Shown: piece after piece, positions 1 to 8,434 of the stretch | Numbering within the stretch: the first letter of the stretch is position 1 | Layout: every line of letters starts with the position of its first letter | Source: Candidatus Saccharimonadota bacterium | Lineage (GTDB): Bacteria; Patescibacteriota; Saccharimonadia; Saccharimonadales; UBA4665 | Length of the DNA: 49,452 bases | Assembly (NCBI GenBank): GCA_027346135.1 | Contig: DAIESS010000001.1 | Location: forward strand, 1-49,452 | Reading direction: 5' to 3' | The notes under the pieces: model-generated | Database searches by the model: none | What the model was told of the DNA's origin: nothing | Seen by the model: the letters and a program-made list of their open reading frames with translations, nothing else | Translations under genes and position numbers: made by a program

Positions 1-96
1 CATTACGCCGACCGACGTGATATCGACTTTAACGAGCTATCATCCCGACATCGTGAGTGGATGAAAAAGGTCGGCGAACTCTGTCTATGGGAATGA
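1..96 (+). CDS. C-terminal fragment of an unidentified protein (5' truncated by window edge)
   Basis: An open frame runs from base 1 to a TGA at 94-96, giving the last 31 residues of a protein that begins outside the window. The fragment is hydrophilic, carries the stretch SSRHREWMKKVGEL and ends LCLWE. I cannot assign it from so short a tail. The Trp-x3-Val spacing recalls the tails of some large serine recombinases, and motif copies just downstream would suit an integration-site context, but this is a weak resemblance. It is one of few plus-strand genes here and converges on the dcw operon. Confidence 0.45.
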   Translation, partial: HYADRRDIDFNELSSRHREWMKKVGELCLWE

Positions 97-778
97 CAAC
101 GAACGATAGACCGTACATTTTGCGAACAGAGATTTTAAGGGTCGCCACTATTTAGTTTAATGTACAAAATGCGAACAGGAATACGCCAAGAACCGAGCGC
201 GTAGAGACTTTATAAAACTTATGCTTGAATGCCCGGGCAGAGTAATTAATAAAAACTTTACAAACAACTTGGCGGGCAAGCGAAAAATCTGCGTAAACGC
301 CGTAGTAGAGCAATTCAAAAGTCACAGTCACATGACGTCGCACAATGTATATTTTGCGACTCGTTTATATAGTTAATAGACGATTGGCAATACCACTGCT
401 ACGGGGGAGTTTGTGGAAGCCGATGCCTAAACTTAGTTATTTTTATGTTTACGGCTCTATCATCATATACGTTATCGACCAGTTATCTTTCGATACTTAT
501 GCCATACTGGCATGTTGTGATTCCACACACATACGGCAGACTTTTCCACAGTTGATGTCGTCAAACATTTGCTTTTTGCCTTAATTGATATTTTTTATAG
601 TTTTCCCCTCCTGCTCTCTAAAATGTAAAAAATTTGACTTTGCCCTACTTTGCTATGTTTATATAGTTTTTTTCAATAGACCGAGATACTTTAACATATG
701 AACATTTTGCGAACACGAGGGGGAGAGTGGAGCACGGGGAACTTTTTCTATTTATAATCCACCCGCTCAGCCTAGGAT
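97..778. other. AT-rich gap of about 680 bp between convergent genes
   Basis: This stretch is visibly richer in A+T than its surroundings and lies between the tail of a plus-strand gene and the 3' end of the dcw operon. Open frames of 60-80 codons exist on both strands (152-343 and 345-584) but have no ribosome-binding site, Cys-rich or erratic composition and no family resemblance, so I do not call them. It holds four dispersed copies of a 17-bp motif (see the repeat entry). I see no tRNA and no convincing terminator. Confidence 0.5.
113..178 (+). repeat. Direct repeat GTACA-nnn-TGCGAACAG (two copies, plus two diverged copies further on)
   Basis: GTACATTTTGCGAACAG at 113-129 and GTACAAAATGCGAACAG at 162-178 are identical except that the central TTT is AAA. 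A third copy at 700-716 matches the first at 15 of 17 positions, and a weaker one at 347-363 matches at about 13. All are in the same orientation, just after the end of the plus-strand gene. They could be recombinase or regulator binding sites; the function is unknown. Confidence 0.55.
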
Positions 779-1735
779 TTATTTGTAGTAGGCTCGACCA
801 TCTACCCGAACATCGATGTAAGTGCCAGGTGTCGTGCCCTGCTGCTCCAGCTTTTGTTTGACAGCAAAATAGGTCCCTGCCTGCTGAACGGCCGAATCGT
901 GCTGATAATTAAACTTCACAAAATACGGTAAGCCCGTCGGGAAGGCATCAAGCTCACTGGTGCCAGCCGGCAACTTCCATGAATCAACCGATAGTTGTTT
1001 AGCCTTAAACTGAGCCGTAACTTCTCGTATAAATGCCGTCGTAGCCTGAGATAGAACCTGTTTGCCGGTCTGGAGCTCAAGACCGCTCTCATCGTGAACA
1101 ACTGGTAACTGCAGAGCCGCCAAATTATGTACGCGAGCCGCCGTAGTCAAGGCCTTACCATTTTCATCGACCACATACGTCTGGCCGCTAGCCGACGTAA
1201 GCAACAAGGCAGGTTCACTACTATGAATATAAACGACCGGCCGGTGGCCAATCAGTGGCACGGCTATAGAGACACTGGTTAGTTCGGGAAAATTACGCAT
1301 CATTTCCGAGCTAATACGCGGCATATTGGCGGTTAACTTGTTGGAATTAAACACCGAATCATGCAGATACTGGTCGACAGCGGCCTGGTAAGTTGCCTGA
1401 TCGTGCAGGATATAGCTGGACGCGGGCGCATTTAGGCTCTCAACTTTAGCCGAAGAACTCAAGCGCACCATATTAACGCTTGCCAAAACGATGGATATCA
1501 TGACAATTACAAAACCAAAACGCTGGGTTAGAAACGGCCAAAAACCAGTTGAAGGTTTTCTGGAAGGCGAACTAGCCTTAAGTTCCATGGTTCGTCGCGG
1601 CTTATCGGCCGGACGCGCGGATTGTGGACGTTGTGAATAATACGCAAAAGCTTGCGGAGCCCATTCCCGACCAGGTTGCGGGCGACGCCGACCAGGTTGA
1701 GTGTTAGATTGTTTTTTTGAACGTTGAAACTTCAT
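779..1735 (-). CDS. ftsQ: FtsQ/DivIB-like cell division protein
   Basis: A bitopic division protein at the promoter-distal end of the dcw operon. Its family links early and late divisome proteins and has a short cytoplasmic N-terminus, one membrane span and an outer POTRA/beta domain. Here a basic, Arg/Pro-rich N-terminus of about 70 residues is followed by one hydrophobic span (FGFVIVMISIVLASVNMV) and a polar extracellular domain of about 220 residues. I start at the ATG at 1735 (318 aa); a TTG at 1756 would add seven residues. Neither has a clear Shine-Dalgarno. It follows murG by about 30 bp. The family call rests on topology and operon position more than on motifs. Confidence 0.7.
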   Translation of the reverse strand: MKFQRSKKQSNTQPGRRRPQPGREWAPQAFAYYSQRPQSARPADKPRRTMELKASSPSRKPSTGFWPFLTQRFGFVIVMISIVLASVNMVRLSSSAKVESLNAPASSYILHDQATYQAAVDQYLHDSVFNSNKLTANMPRISSEMMRNFPELTSVSIAVPLIGHRPVVYIHSSEPALLLTSASGQTYVVDENGKALTTAARVHNLAALQLPVVHDESGLELQTGKQVLSQATTAFIREVTAQFKAKQLSVDSWKLPAGTSELDAFPTGLPYFVKFNYQHDSAVQQAGTYFAVKQKLEQQGTTPGTYIDVRVDGRAYYK

Positions 1736-1768
1736 TTTTGACTTCGTACTGAACAATGTTGGTATTGA

Positions 1769-2926
1769 TTAGCTTTTAGCCTGCTCTAATAATACCATCG
1801 CCAACTGTCGAGCGGCATCGGGGATCGCAAATTTTCCAAGCGTTTTGGCCAAATCGCGACAGCGTGACGAATCTTTGAGCAGTTTTGTAATCGTCGGCGG
1901 CAAGTCGTAGGCCAAGGCCCCTTCCAACACGACTTCAATCGCACCCTGCGAAGCCAAATAATCGGCGTTTTTTGTCTGATGCCCACCGGTAAGATAGGGG
2001 TTTGGCACCACAATGCAAGTTTTCTGCTGAATCGCAAATTCAGCCAGAGCCGTCGCCCCTGCCCTCGTTACGACAATCGTAGCGGCGCCACTGTAGCGTT
2101 GCATATCTTCGATATAGCCCATCACTACCACCCTACTCTGTTGCTCCTCCGACAAAATGTTCCGATAATGCTCGTTCGCAGCCGTCTCGTTATTTCGACC
2201 AACACTATGAACGATCGCCAAATCCGGGAAGGCTTCAAGCAGCTTTGGCGCACTCAATATAACAGCGTCATTTAGGCGCTGCGCTCCCAGTCCTCCACCA
2301 GTCACCAGTATTATTTTCTGGTATGCTCCCAGGCCAATTTCAACCGCATAGGCCACCTGCGCTTCCGGTGTCACGGCCTCGTAGTTAGCGTGCACCGGTA
2401 CGCCGACCGTCAAGGTTTTGTCCGCCGGATAGGCATAGACTTCTTTAGGCAGAGCCACTGCGTGCAAGGTCGCCCAGCGAGCAATCAACCGGTTAGCTAG
2501 TCCCGGTATGGCATCGGAATCGTGTGTTATGTATGGAATGTGCAGTTTAGCTGCCGCTAGCCCCACCGGAACACCAACAAAGCCGCCCTTAACAAACACT
2601 ACATCGGGTTCTAAACGTTTTAGCAAGCGATAGGCTTGTAAATAACCCTTAACGACGCGAAACATATCCCTGACGTTAAGCGACATCGTTTCGATATCCA
2701 GCAGTTGTCGCCAACCCTCACCGTGATAGCGCCGTAGTTTGCCGGCACTGACAGAATAAACCTCGTCAATGTCACCACTGTTCCTGGGAATATCAGCTAA
2801 ACTATCGCCAGCTTGACCGATGTAAAGCAGCCGGACGGAGGGATCCAATTGTTTTAGTTCATGCGCGACTGCCAGAATCGGGGTGATATGCCCCCCGGAC
2901 CCGCCGCCTGTCAGGACTATTGTCAT
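1769..2926 (-). CDS. murG: UDP-GlcNAc:undecaprenyl-pyrophosphoryl-MurNAc-pentapeptide GlcNAc transferase MurG
   Basis: This GT28 glycosyltransferase adds GlcNAc to lipid I to make lipid II on the inner face of the membrane. The N-terminus carries the glycine-rich motif GGGSGGH (residues 7-13) that fixes the start at 2926. The second half has the GGGLGAQRLN donor-site loop and the GATALAE segment typical of MurG. Length (385 aa) is slightly above the usual 355-365. The start lies inside the end of ftsW, an unusually long 68-bp overlap, implying translational coupling. MraY, FtsW and the PBP upstream complete lipid II synthesis and use. Confidence 0.96.
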   Translation of the reverse strand: MTIVLTGGGSGGHITPILAVAHELKQLDPSVRLLYIGQAGDSLADIPRNSGDIDEVYSVSAGKLRRYHGEGWRQLLDIETMSLNVRDMFRVVKGYLQAYRLLKRLEPDVVFVKGGFVGVPVGLAAAKLHIPYITHDSDAIPGLANRLIARWATLHAVALPKEVYAYPADKTLTVGVPVHANYEAVTPEAQVAYAVEIGLGAYQKIILVTGGGLGAQRLNDAVILSAPKLLEAFPDLAIVHSVGRNNETAANEHYRNILSEEQQSRVVVMGYIEDMQRYSGAATIVVTRAGATALAEFAIQQKTCIVVPNPYLTGGHQTKNADYLASQGAIEVVLEGALAYDLPPTITKLLKDSSRCRDLAKTLGKFAIPDAARQLAMVLLEQAKS

Positions 2927-4142
2927 TCGGCTGCCTCCTGCTGCTGTTATCTACTTTTTTACGACCAACAAACGATGTGTAATACGAAATCTGAAAAACA
3001 AGCCCGACCGCTGCCGCAACAAAAACAACACTTGTGCCGCCATAGCTAATAAACGGCAAGGTAATGCCTTTTAGCGGCAACAGACCGATCATGGCACCTA
3101 TATTTATCAACGTCTGAACACACAACCAAGCTAAAACGCCGACGGCAATCAAGACATGAAAACTATCGGCTGCTCTTTCGGCAATTGATTTGATTCGCGA
3201 AAATAAGGCCATGAATATCCCAATGAGTATTACAGCACCAATAAAGCCAAACTTCTCGGCATAGATGGCAAAGATCGAGTCATTAGCCGCTTCCGGCAAA
3301 TAGCCGTAGGCCTGAACACTGCGGCCCAGCCCCAAACCAAACATACCGCCCGAGCCGACGGCGATCAAAGCTTGGCAAGCCTGGTAACCAGAGTTTTGAC
3401 AGTTTGCTTCAGGGTGAAAATAAGTCGCCAACCGTTCGCGTCGGTACGGTGTCACCGAGACCGCCAACAGGCTGCCGATGATGATAATACCGGCTATGGT
3501 ACCGATCTTTTTTAGCGGTAAGCCAGCCACAAACGCCATTGCCGCCATCATCACAACCATAACACCGGTCGAGCCAAGGTCGCTTTGGATGCCAGCCACA
3601 ACAAAGCCGACCGCCAGAACGGCTATGGCTATAGGCTTGAGCGTTTGGCTACTATCGCCAATTGTACCGCGGCGTATTTGATGGCTCAAAAAACCAGCTA
3701 GCCAGATTAAAACAGCAAACTTAAGCAGCTCGACCGACTGGAACGAAAAACTGCCCAAGCGCACCCAGCGATGCGCTGGATAGTTCGGGTTTACCGGCAT
3801 AACCAGCGCCACCAAGGTCGCCAGACCAGCCACCACCAGCAGTGGTTTATATATCCTGCGCCAGGTGTCCAGCGGTATTTGCGACGTCGCCAAAAACGCC
3901 ACCAAGCTAAGGCCAATGGCGATCAATTGCTTGAAAACATAATAATTGCCACTAACATGAGCCGACTCACTCAGTGCTGGACTAATGGCATAGACCACCA
4001 CCAGACCAATCGTCAGTAAGATTACGCAAAGGATCACCAACCAATAATCGGGCTTATGACGACGGCTAACCGGTGTTGGCTCGGGTCGCGAATTAAGCCG
4101 CGGCGCCGGCTGCCATGCTCGAACGTTACGCTGCGAGACCAT
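2859..4142 (-). CDS. ftsW: FtsW/RodA-family SEDS peptidoglycan glycosyltransferase
   Basis: A polytopic SEDS protein that polymerises lipid II at the septum with its partner class B PBP. About 35 basic residues precede roughly ten membrane spans starting at YWLVILCVILLTIGLVVVY. Family landmarks include GSFSFQSVELLKFA, the YQACQALIAVGSGGMFGLGLGRS segment and the PLKGITLPFISYGGTS signature near the C-terminus. It starts 6 bp after the mraY stop. A hydrophilic Arg/Ser-rich tail extends into murG. Encoded between mraY and murG as in most dcw clusters, so FtsW is the better name than RodA. Confidence 0.93.
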   Translation of the reverse strand: MVSQRNVRAWQPAPRLNSRPEPTPVSRRHKPDYWLVILCVILLTIGLVVVYAISPALSESAHVSGNYYVFKQLIAIGLSLVAFLATSQIPLDTWRRIYKPLLVVAGLATLVALVMPVNPNYPAHRWVRLGSFSFQSVELLKFAVLIWLAGFLSHQIRRGTIGDSSQTLKPIAIAVLAVGFVVAGIQSDLGSTGVMVVMMAAMAFVAGLPLKKIGTIAGIIIIGSLLAVSVTPYRRERLATYFHPEANCQNSGYQACQALIAVGSGGMFGLGLGRSVQAYGYLPEAANDSIFAIYAEKFGFIGAVILIGIFMALFSRIKSIAERAADSFHVLIAVGVLAWLCVQTLINIGAMIGLLPLKGITLPFISYGGTSVVFVAAAVGLVFQISYYTSFVGRKKVDNSSRRQPNDNSPDRRRVRGAYHPDSGSRA

Positions 4143-4148
4143 GTTTGC

Positions 4149-5192
4149 CTACCAGTGTCTTCCAGCCAAAAACAGTATCAAGCCCAAGACGCTTGCTACC
4201 TCGCCCAGAATCCAAAAACGCATCGTTACTTTGGCTTCCGGCCAACCAAGCGCCTCAAAATGATGGTGCAACGGCGACGACAAAAATACCTTCTTACCGT
4301 GACGAAGTTTGCGCGACAGACGGTTGACAATAACCGAACCGGTTTCAATCACGTAGACAATGCCAATTAGCGGCAAAGCATAGACCGTGTTTGTTTGCAT
4401 GGCAATAATACCCAGAGCCGTTCCAAGTGCGAACGAGCCGACATCACCCATGAAAAACCGTGCCGGAAAGATATTGAACCAGGTGTAGCTAAGTAAGGCG
4501 CCTACTACCGTTAAACAAAAGCCGGCTAGCGCATATTGACCTTCTATCGCGGCTATAATCGAATAAACCGTAAACGATGACACCAATAACCCACCGGCTA
4601 AACCGTCCAAGCCATCGGTTATATTAACTGAGTTAGCTGTCGCGACTACTACCAGCCAGAACAATAAGACCGCAAAGATGCCGATGTGGACATTGTGTAA
4701 GACCGGCAAATAAACAGAGGCAACATCAAGTTTGGCGAAGAACCAAAGACCGCCAGCAATGGCTACAATGCTGTGTAGCAAGAATTTGGGCTTCGCGGCC
4801 ATACCGGCCACACCAGTTCGCGACGAGCGGATGTTCATTATATCGTCAAAGAGGCCAATCAATCCGGAAGCAATCATGCCGGCTAGTGGCAACCAAGTCT
4901 GGCTCCGTTCTAGATTACCTACCAATGTTACGGCCGCAATCGAGACGACAAATACAATACCCGCCATCGTCGGAATGTGGCGCTTGTGTTTCTCGGCGTG
5001 CAGCTTGTTGTAAACACTGGCGACGCCACCGTTACACGACTCGCTTCGCTGTCGTTTCCACCACTGCCCGCGGTAAGCCAGCGAGGTGTACAGCGGTGTA
5101 ATAGCCATGCTTAACATAAAACCAAAGAACCCAAGGATTAAGATGCGGATAAGCGTGCTGTTCTGCACGACCAGGCTAAACGTGTCATTCAT
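4149..5192 (-). CDS. mraY: Phospho-N-acetylmuramoyl-pentapeptide transferase MraY
   Basis: This integral membrane enzyme transfers phospho-MurNAc-pentapeptide from UDP to undecaprenyl phosphate, producing lipid I. It has about ten spans, an IPTMAG motif (74-79, usually TPTMGG), the acidic pair at 116-117 (LFDD), the NITDGLDGLAGG motif (190-201) and the loop with PLHHHFEALGW. Length 347 aa is normal. A good Shine-Dalgarno (AAGGA, about 10 nt upstream) precedes the ATG at 5192, and the gene follows the PBP by about 27 bp. The cytoplasmic insert around residues 40-70 is somewhat longer than usual. Confidence 0.96.
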   Translation of the reverse strand: MNDTFSLVVQNSTLIRILILGFFGFMLSMAITPLYTSLAYRGQWWKRQRSESCNGGVASVYNKLHAEKHKRHIPTMAGIVFVVSIAAVTLVGNLERSQTWLPLAGMIASGLIGLFDDIMNIRSSRTGVAGMAAKPKFLLHSIVAIAGGLWFFAKLDVASVYLPVLHNVHIGIFAVLLFWLVVVATANSVNITDGLDGLAGGLLVSSFTVYSIIAAIEGQYALAGFCLTVVGALLSYTWFNIFPARFFMGDVGSFALGTALGIIAMQTNTVYALPLIGIVYVIETGSVIVNRLSRKLRHGKKVFLSSPLHHHFEALGWPEAKVTMRFWILGEVASVLGLILFLAGRHW

Positions 5193-5219
5193 AGCGTAAT
5201 TTCCTTAAAGTATACCATT

Positions 5220-6995
5220 TTAGTGCGCCTTGGGCATTACATAGGAGTTATTAATAAGCATATGGGCAATATCGCCAAATAGCGGCTGAGCCGCCGCCGT
5301 ACCGGCGTAGCCACCGATTGTCGGATGACGCATAAAGACAACTATTACGTATTGAACTTTGTCGCCGCCAACAAAACCAATGTAGGTGCCGTTAAATATG
5401 TTGTCCGAGTAACCACCACCCGGCTTAGCCACCTGCGCCGTACCGGTCTTACCGCCTACGATATACTTTGACTGATCAAAACCCGGTACAAAATAGTGCT
5501 TATCGACGACATTTTGCAGTAACGGTATAAGTTCTTGGCCGACTTTAGGTGATACGACGTTTTTCTCGAGAACAACCGGTTGTTTTACCGTTACCTTTCC
5601 GGTCGTCGAATCGGTCATGGAATCAACCAAATGCGGCTGGTAGTATGTGCCGCCGTTCATGACAGCCGAAAAAGCTGCTGCCATCTGGATTGGCGTAGCC
5701 GTCATCGCCTGGCCAAAGGCCGTGTTAGCATAGGTCAAATTAATGCCAGCGCCGTTATTTTTAGGCGATGGTACGTAACCCGTCGCTTCGTACCCCTGCT
5801 CTACCCCGGTGGCCCGCCCAAAACGATAATGATTGACCATGTAGTCATACCAAGTATTACGAGCCTTGCTGTTTATTTCGCCGCCGCCCATTTGCATTAA
5901 TTCCCAAGTTGCTCCAGTGTTAAGCGACAAGTTCAAGATATCGGCAATACTGCGTACTCCCGCCCCGCCGTCTTCTTCGATGTTAGTAATGTTAAAGTCG
6001 TCAACTTTAAAGTGCGACGGGTCGTAATAGGTTTGATCGGCCTTAATTGCGCCCACATTAAGCGCCGCGGCGGTCGTCAGTGACTTCATAATCGAGCCGA
6101 CTTCTATCGGATGACTGACCGAATCGTTATTGAATAAGTCGGCATTGTCGACGTTTTCATAATTACTCGGGTCGTAAGTCGGGTAATTAGCCATGGCCTT
6201 GATAGCACCATTATTTGGGTCGATAACAATGGCGCTGCCGTCGGTCGCTTTGGCGTGCTCGACATCATTTTTGAGCAATGTTTCGACCTGCTGTTGAATG
6301 CTAAGATCGAGTGTCAACAAAATATCCTTACCGGCTACCGGTTTTACAGAAGTATTATTCTTACTGGCCGCCAAAGGTACACCGTTAATATCGGTGATGG
6401 CCTTTAATTGGCCAGGCGTACCCTTTAGCTCGTTGTTCAGCGCCTGTTCAATGCCATAGGTTCCAACGCCATCATTATTCACAAAACCAAGCAGCTGCGA
6501 AGCCATCGACCCCTGCGGATAGGTTCGATAGTCCTGCTCCTCGGCGCCAACGCCTGCTAATTTGAGTTTAGCGATAGCTTTGCTTTGGTCCTCAGACAGT
6601 TTTCGAGCCAAAACCACATAACGAGTGTGTTTGGTTCGCATTAAATCTTCATAATCACTAACTTTGCCGCCGGTAACGCCAGCGACTTTAGCGGCCGCCG
6701 TCGCCGGATCTTTTATAAATGTCGGGTCGGCATATAGGGTGTACAAGCGCTGATTGAGCACGATTGGCACCGTCGCTCCAGCTTCGTGAACCGAGATGAT
6801 GCCTCGGCTAGCCGGAATAGCAAAATGCTTTAGCTGGTCGCTTAGTGCAGCTTGTTTGTAATGGTCATAGCGAATGATTTGCACATAGAATAAACGGACG
6901 CCAAAAATAACCATTGCCGCTAGTACGAAAGCGTATGCGACGCGCAGACGCTTAACAACATGCATGTCGACCATGCCGCTATCCCGAAAAGCCAT
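5220..6995 (-). CDS. ftsI: FtsI-type class B penicillin-binding protein (transpeptidase)
   Basis: Septal D,D-transpeptidase that cross-links new peptidoglycan. A short cytoplasmic N-terminus and one membrane anchor (about residues 18-40) precede a dimerisation domain and the transpeptidase domain. All active-site motifs are visible: SIMK (Ser301/Lys304), SLN (357-359) and KTGTA (516-520). Length 591 aa is normal. I use the ATG at 6995, because a TATAAT box ends 6 nt upstream and would give a leaderless transcript; in-frame ATGs at residues 8 and 11 are alternatives. It lies 25 bp after ftsL, so it may have its own promoter inside the operon. Confidence 0.95.
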   Translation of the reverse strand: MAFRDSGMVDMHVVKRLRVAYAFVLAAMVIFGVRLFYVQIIRYDHYKQAALSDQLKHFAIPASRGIISVHEAGATVPIVLNQRLYTLYADPTFIKDPATAAAKVAGVTGGKVSDYEDLMRTKHTRYVVLARKLSEDQSKAIAKLKLAGVGAEEQDYRTYPQGSMASQLLGFVNNDGVGTYGIEQALNNELKGTPGQLKAITDINGVPLAASKNNTSVKPVAGKDILLTLDLSIQQQVETLLKNDVEHAKATDGSAIVIDPNNGAIKAMANYPTYDPSNYENVDNADLFNNDSVSHPIEVGSIMKSLTTAAALNVGAIKADQTYYDPSHFKVDDFNITNIEEDGGAGVRSIADILNLSLNTGATWELMQMGGGEINSKARNTWYDYMVNHYRFGRATGVEQGYEATGYVPSPKNNGAGINLTYANTAFGQAMTATPIQMAAAFSAVMNGGTYYQPHLVDSMTDSTTGKVTVKQPVVLEKNVVSPKVGQELIPLLQNVVDKHYFVPGFDQSKYIVGGKTGTAQVAKPGGGYSDNIFNGTYIGFVGGDKVQYVIVVFMRHPTIGGYAGTAAAQPLFGDIAHMLINNSYVMPKAH

Positions 6996-7001
6996 ATGCT
7001 T

Positions 7002-7007
7002 ATTATA
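7002..7007 (-). promoter_or_regulatory. -10 box (TATAAT) for a leaderless ftsI transcript
   Basis: TATAAT on the minus strand ends 6 nt before the ftsI ATG, so transcription would start at or beside the start codon. No clear -35 hexamer is seen. The box lies between the ftsL stop and ftsI. Confidence 0.55.
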
Positions 7008-7020
7008 CCTCTTTAAGGTA

Positions 7021-7368
7021 TTAATTCTGGACGGTATCGCTTGGAGCGACTGCTACCATGCTGGCAGCGACCTGGCTGGTCTTGGCGCGATCGAGTGACT
7101 GCAGTCGAGCGGAAGCCACTTCCAAATCGTCATGTTGCGATTTTAAACTCGCTTGTTGCTGTTGTAGGTCGTTAATCTGGTAACCGTAGGCATTGGTTTT
7201 GGTCACTTGTGTAAGGTATAAAAGACCGAGCAAACAAGCCAGTACGATCAAGATGATCGTGTTGCTAATGGGTCCGAGCGTACGTTCCGTTGCGCGGAAG
7301 CTGACTGCGTTCTGATTACGCGGCGCATAGCGTTGGCGACCCATAGCCATTGAGCTTGAATATGTCAT
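7021..7368 (-). CDS. ftsL: FtsL/DivIC-like septum protein
   Basis: A small bitopic protein (115 aa) between rsmH and the FtsI-type PBP, exactly where ftsL normally lies. It has a basic N-terminus of about 34 residues, one membrane span (about 35-53, NTIILIVLACLLGLLYL) and an outer coiled coil (about 58-95, rich in Gln, Leu and Ser). FtsL pairs with DivIC/FtsB and FtsQ and activates FtsWI. Sequence conservation in this family is low, so the name rests on size, topology and position. Its leader shares an A-rich motif with another gene at 28175. Confidence 0.78.
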   Translation of the reverse strand: MTYSSSMAMGRQRYAPRNQNAVSFRATERTLGPISNTIILIVLACLLGLLYLTQVTKTNAYGYQINDLQQQQASLKSQHDDLEVASARLQSLDRAKTSQVAASMVAVAPSDTVQN

Positions 7369-7375
7369 GTAACTG

Positions 7376-7392
7376 CTTCTGTTTATTTTTGT
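7376..7392 (-). promoter_or_regulatory. A-rich leader motif ACAAAAATAAACAGAAG upstream of ftsL
   Basis: On the minus strand this 17-mer lies 7 nt before the ftsL ATG, where a Shine-Dalgarno would be expected. The same words (ACAAAAATAAAC, then ACAGAAG after a 5-nt insert) precede the gene at 27855-28175, and ACAAAATAAACA precedes the gene at 9426-9677. Function is not known. Confidence 0.4.
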
Positions 7393-7406
7393 ATTCTTCG
7401 TGGTAA

Positions 7407-7433
7407 CAGGCGCCCTTATTTTGAGGGCGCCTG
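7407..7433. repeat. Perfect 10-bp inverted repeat between rsmH and ftsL
   Basis: CAGGCGCCCT and AGGGCGCCTG are separated by a 7-nt loop. Neither strand has a T run after the stem, so it is not a classic intrinsic terminator. In the operon transcript it would form a stable GC-rich hairpin between a possible 19-codon reading frame and ftsL, perhaps controlling mRNA processing or ftsL expression. Confidence 0.6.
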
Positions 7434-7458
7434 CCCTTCAGGTATTCGTTAAGCCGTA

Positions 7459-7518
7459 TTAAACGACTTTAACGTGTACCTTGTATGCGCGGGAGCTGCT
7501 TTTTACCTGGATTGGCAT
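7459..7518 (-). CDS. Possible 19-aa peptide between rsmH and ftsL
   Basis: An ATG 4 nt after the rsmH stop opens a 20-codon frame ending in TAA; the peptide is MPIQVKSSSRAYKVHVKVV, basic and beta-prone. A GGGAA stretch lies about 11 nt before the ATG, inside the end of rsmH. The perfect hairpin at 7407-7433 follows its stop. It could be a leader-type peptide, an unannotated microprotein or chance. Confidence 0.3.
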   Translation of the reverse strand: MPIQVKSSSRAYKVHVKVV

Positions 7519-7522
7519 AGTG

Positions 7523-8434
7523 CTAACGTTCCCTTTCTATTTTTATTTTCACTGCGGCCCGCAACTTTGCGCTGCGTGATCGCGGATTAAAAACTAATTC
7601 TTGTGGCGACGCGGTTATCGGTCGATGCGTCAGGTCGTGCAGTACGGCGTCATACCGGTTGCCGGTTAGTTCCTTCAGGAACTTTTTGACAATACGGTCT
7701 TCCAAACTATGGAAAGTAATGACTGCCAGTCGTCCGCCCGGTTTGAGCAATTCTACCCACAAAGGCAGACTACGCTCCAACAAGCCAAGCTCGTCGTTTA
7801 CGGCTATGCGAATAGCCTGAAACGTTCGAGTTGCCGGATGTACGCGACTTCGTCCCGGCCAAGCCGCCTCAACTACTTCGGCCAGCTGCGTTGTCGTTTG
7901 GTATGGACGATGCTCGACAATCCGACGGGCGATTGCTCTTGCCTTTGGCTCTTCACCGTAGCGAGCCAGTATATCGGCCAACTGGGCCTCATCGTACGTA
8001 TTCACGACATCGGCGGCGGTTAAAGCCTGCGTCTGATCCATCCGCATATCCAGCGGACCATCCTGACTGATGGTAAAACCTCGTTGCGCCTCGTTAAGGT
8101 GCGGCGAAGATACGCCCAGGTCGGCCAAAATAAGGTCGAATGTCCTGCCCTGCTCCAGCAATTGTCTGCTAGCTGTCAGGAAGTCGGTCTGCATAATGGT
8201 CGGGCCGTTGCCAAACTTTTGCCGGAGTACTGTTACCGCGTTTTCATCGCGATCGACCAGCACTGCCTGCTCGGGTTGACCGGTGGCCGCTAGTACTTCG
8301 CTGGCGTGACCGCCATAGCCAGCCGTCAGGTCGAGGTAGCTATCCCCTGCCTGCGGGCTTAACTGGGCAAGTACTTCGCTCAGCAATACCGGAATATGCA
8401 GTTTGTTCGTATTGTTATTTTGGTTCTGGTGCAT
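7523..8434 (-). CDS. rsmH: 16S rRNA (cytosine(1402)-N4)-methyltransferase RsmH
   Basis: SAM-dependent methyltransferase (MraW) that modifies C1402 in the ribosomal P site; it is the standard second gene of dcw clusters. The N-terminus has the conserved HIPVLLSEVL, followed by the SAM-binding DLTAGYGGHASEVL. DLGVSSPHLNEAQRGFT and TFHSLEDRIVKKF are further family signatures, and the C-terminus ends with the usual NPRSRSAKLRAA. I use the ATG at 8434 (303 aa); a GTG three codons upstream is possible. A 349-bp leader region separates it from mraZ, so it probably has its own promoter, perhaps the TATAAA-like box about 40 nt upstream. Confidence 0.96.
   Translation of the reverse strand: MHQNQNNNTNKLHIPVLLSEVLAQLSPQAGDSYLDLTAGYGGHASEVLAATGQPEQAVLVDRDENAVTVLRQKFGNGPTIMQTDFLTASRQLLEQGRTFDLILADLGVSSPHLNEAQRGFTISQDGPLDMRMDQTQALTAADVVNTYDEAQLADILARYGEEPKARAIARRIVEHRPYQTTTQLAEVVEAAWPGRSRVHPATRTFQAIRIAVNDELGLLERSLPLWVELLKPGGRLAVITFHSLEDRIVKKFLKELTGNRYDAVLHDLTHRPITASPQELVFNPRSRSAKLRAAVKIKIERER

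Noticed and set aside
152-343. 63-codon minus-strand frame in the AT-rich gap
   Set aside because: No ribosome-binding site, Cys/Phe/Tyr-rich random-looking composition and no family likeness.
345-584. 79-codon plus-strand frame in the AT-rich gap
   Set aside because: No promoter or ribosome-binding site and low-complexity composition typical of AT-rich non-coding DNA.
7407-7433. Hairpin as an intrinsic terminator
   Set aside because: No T run on either strand, and it lies inside the dcw operon.
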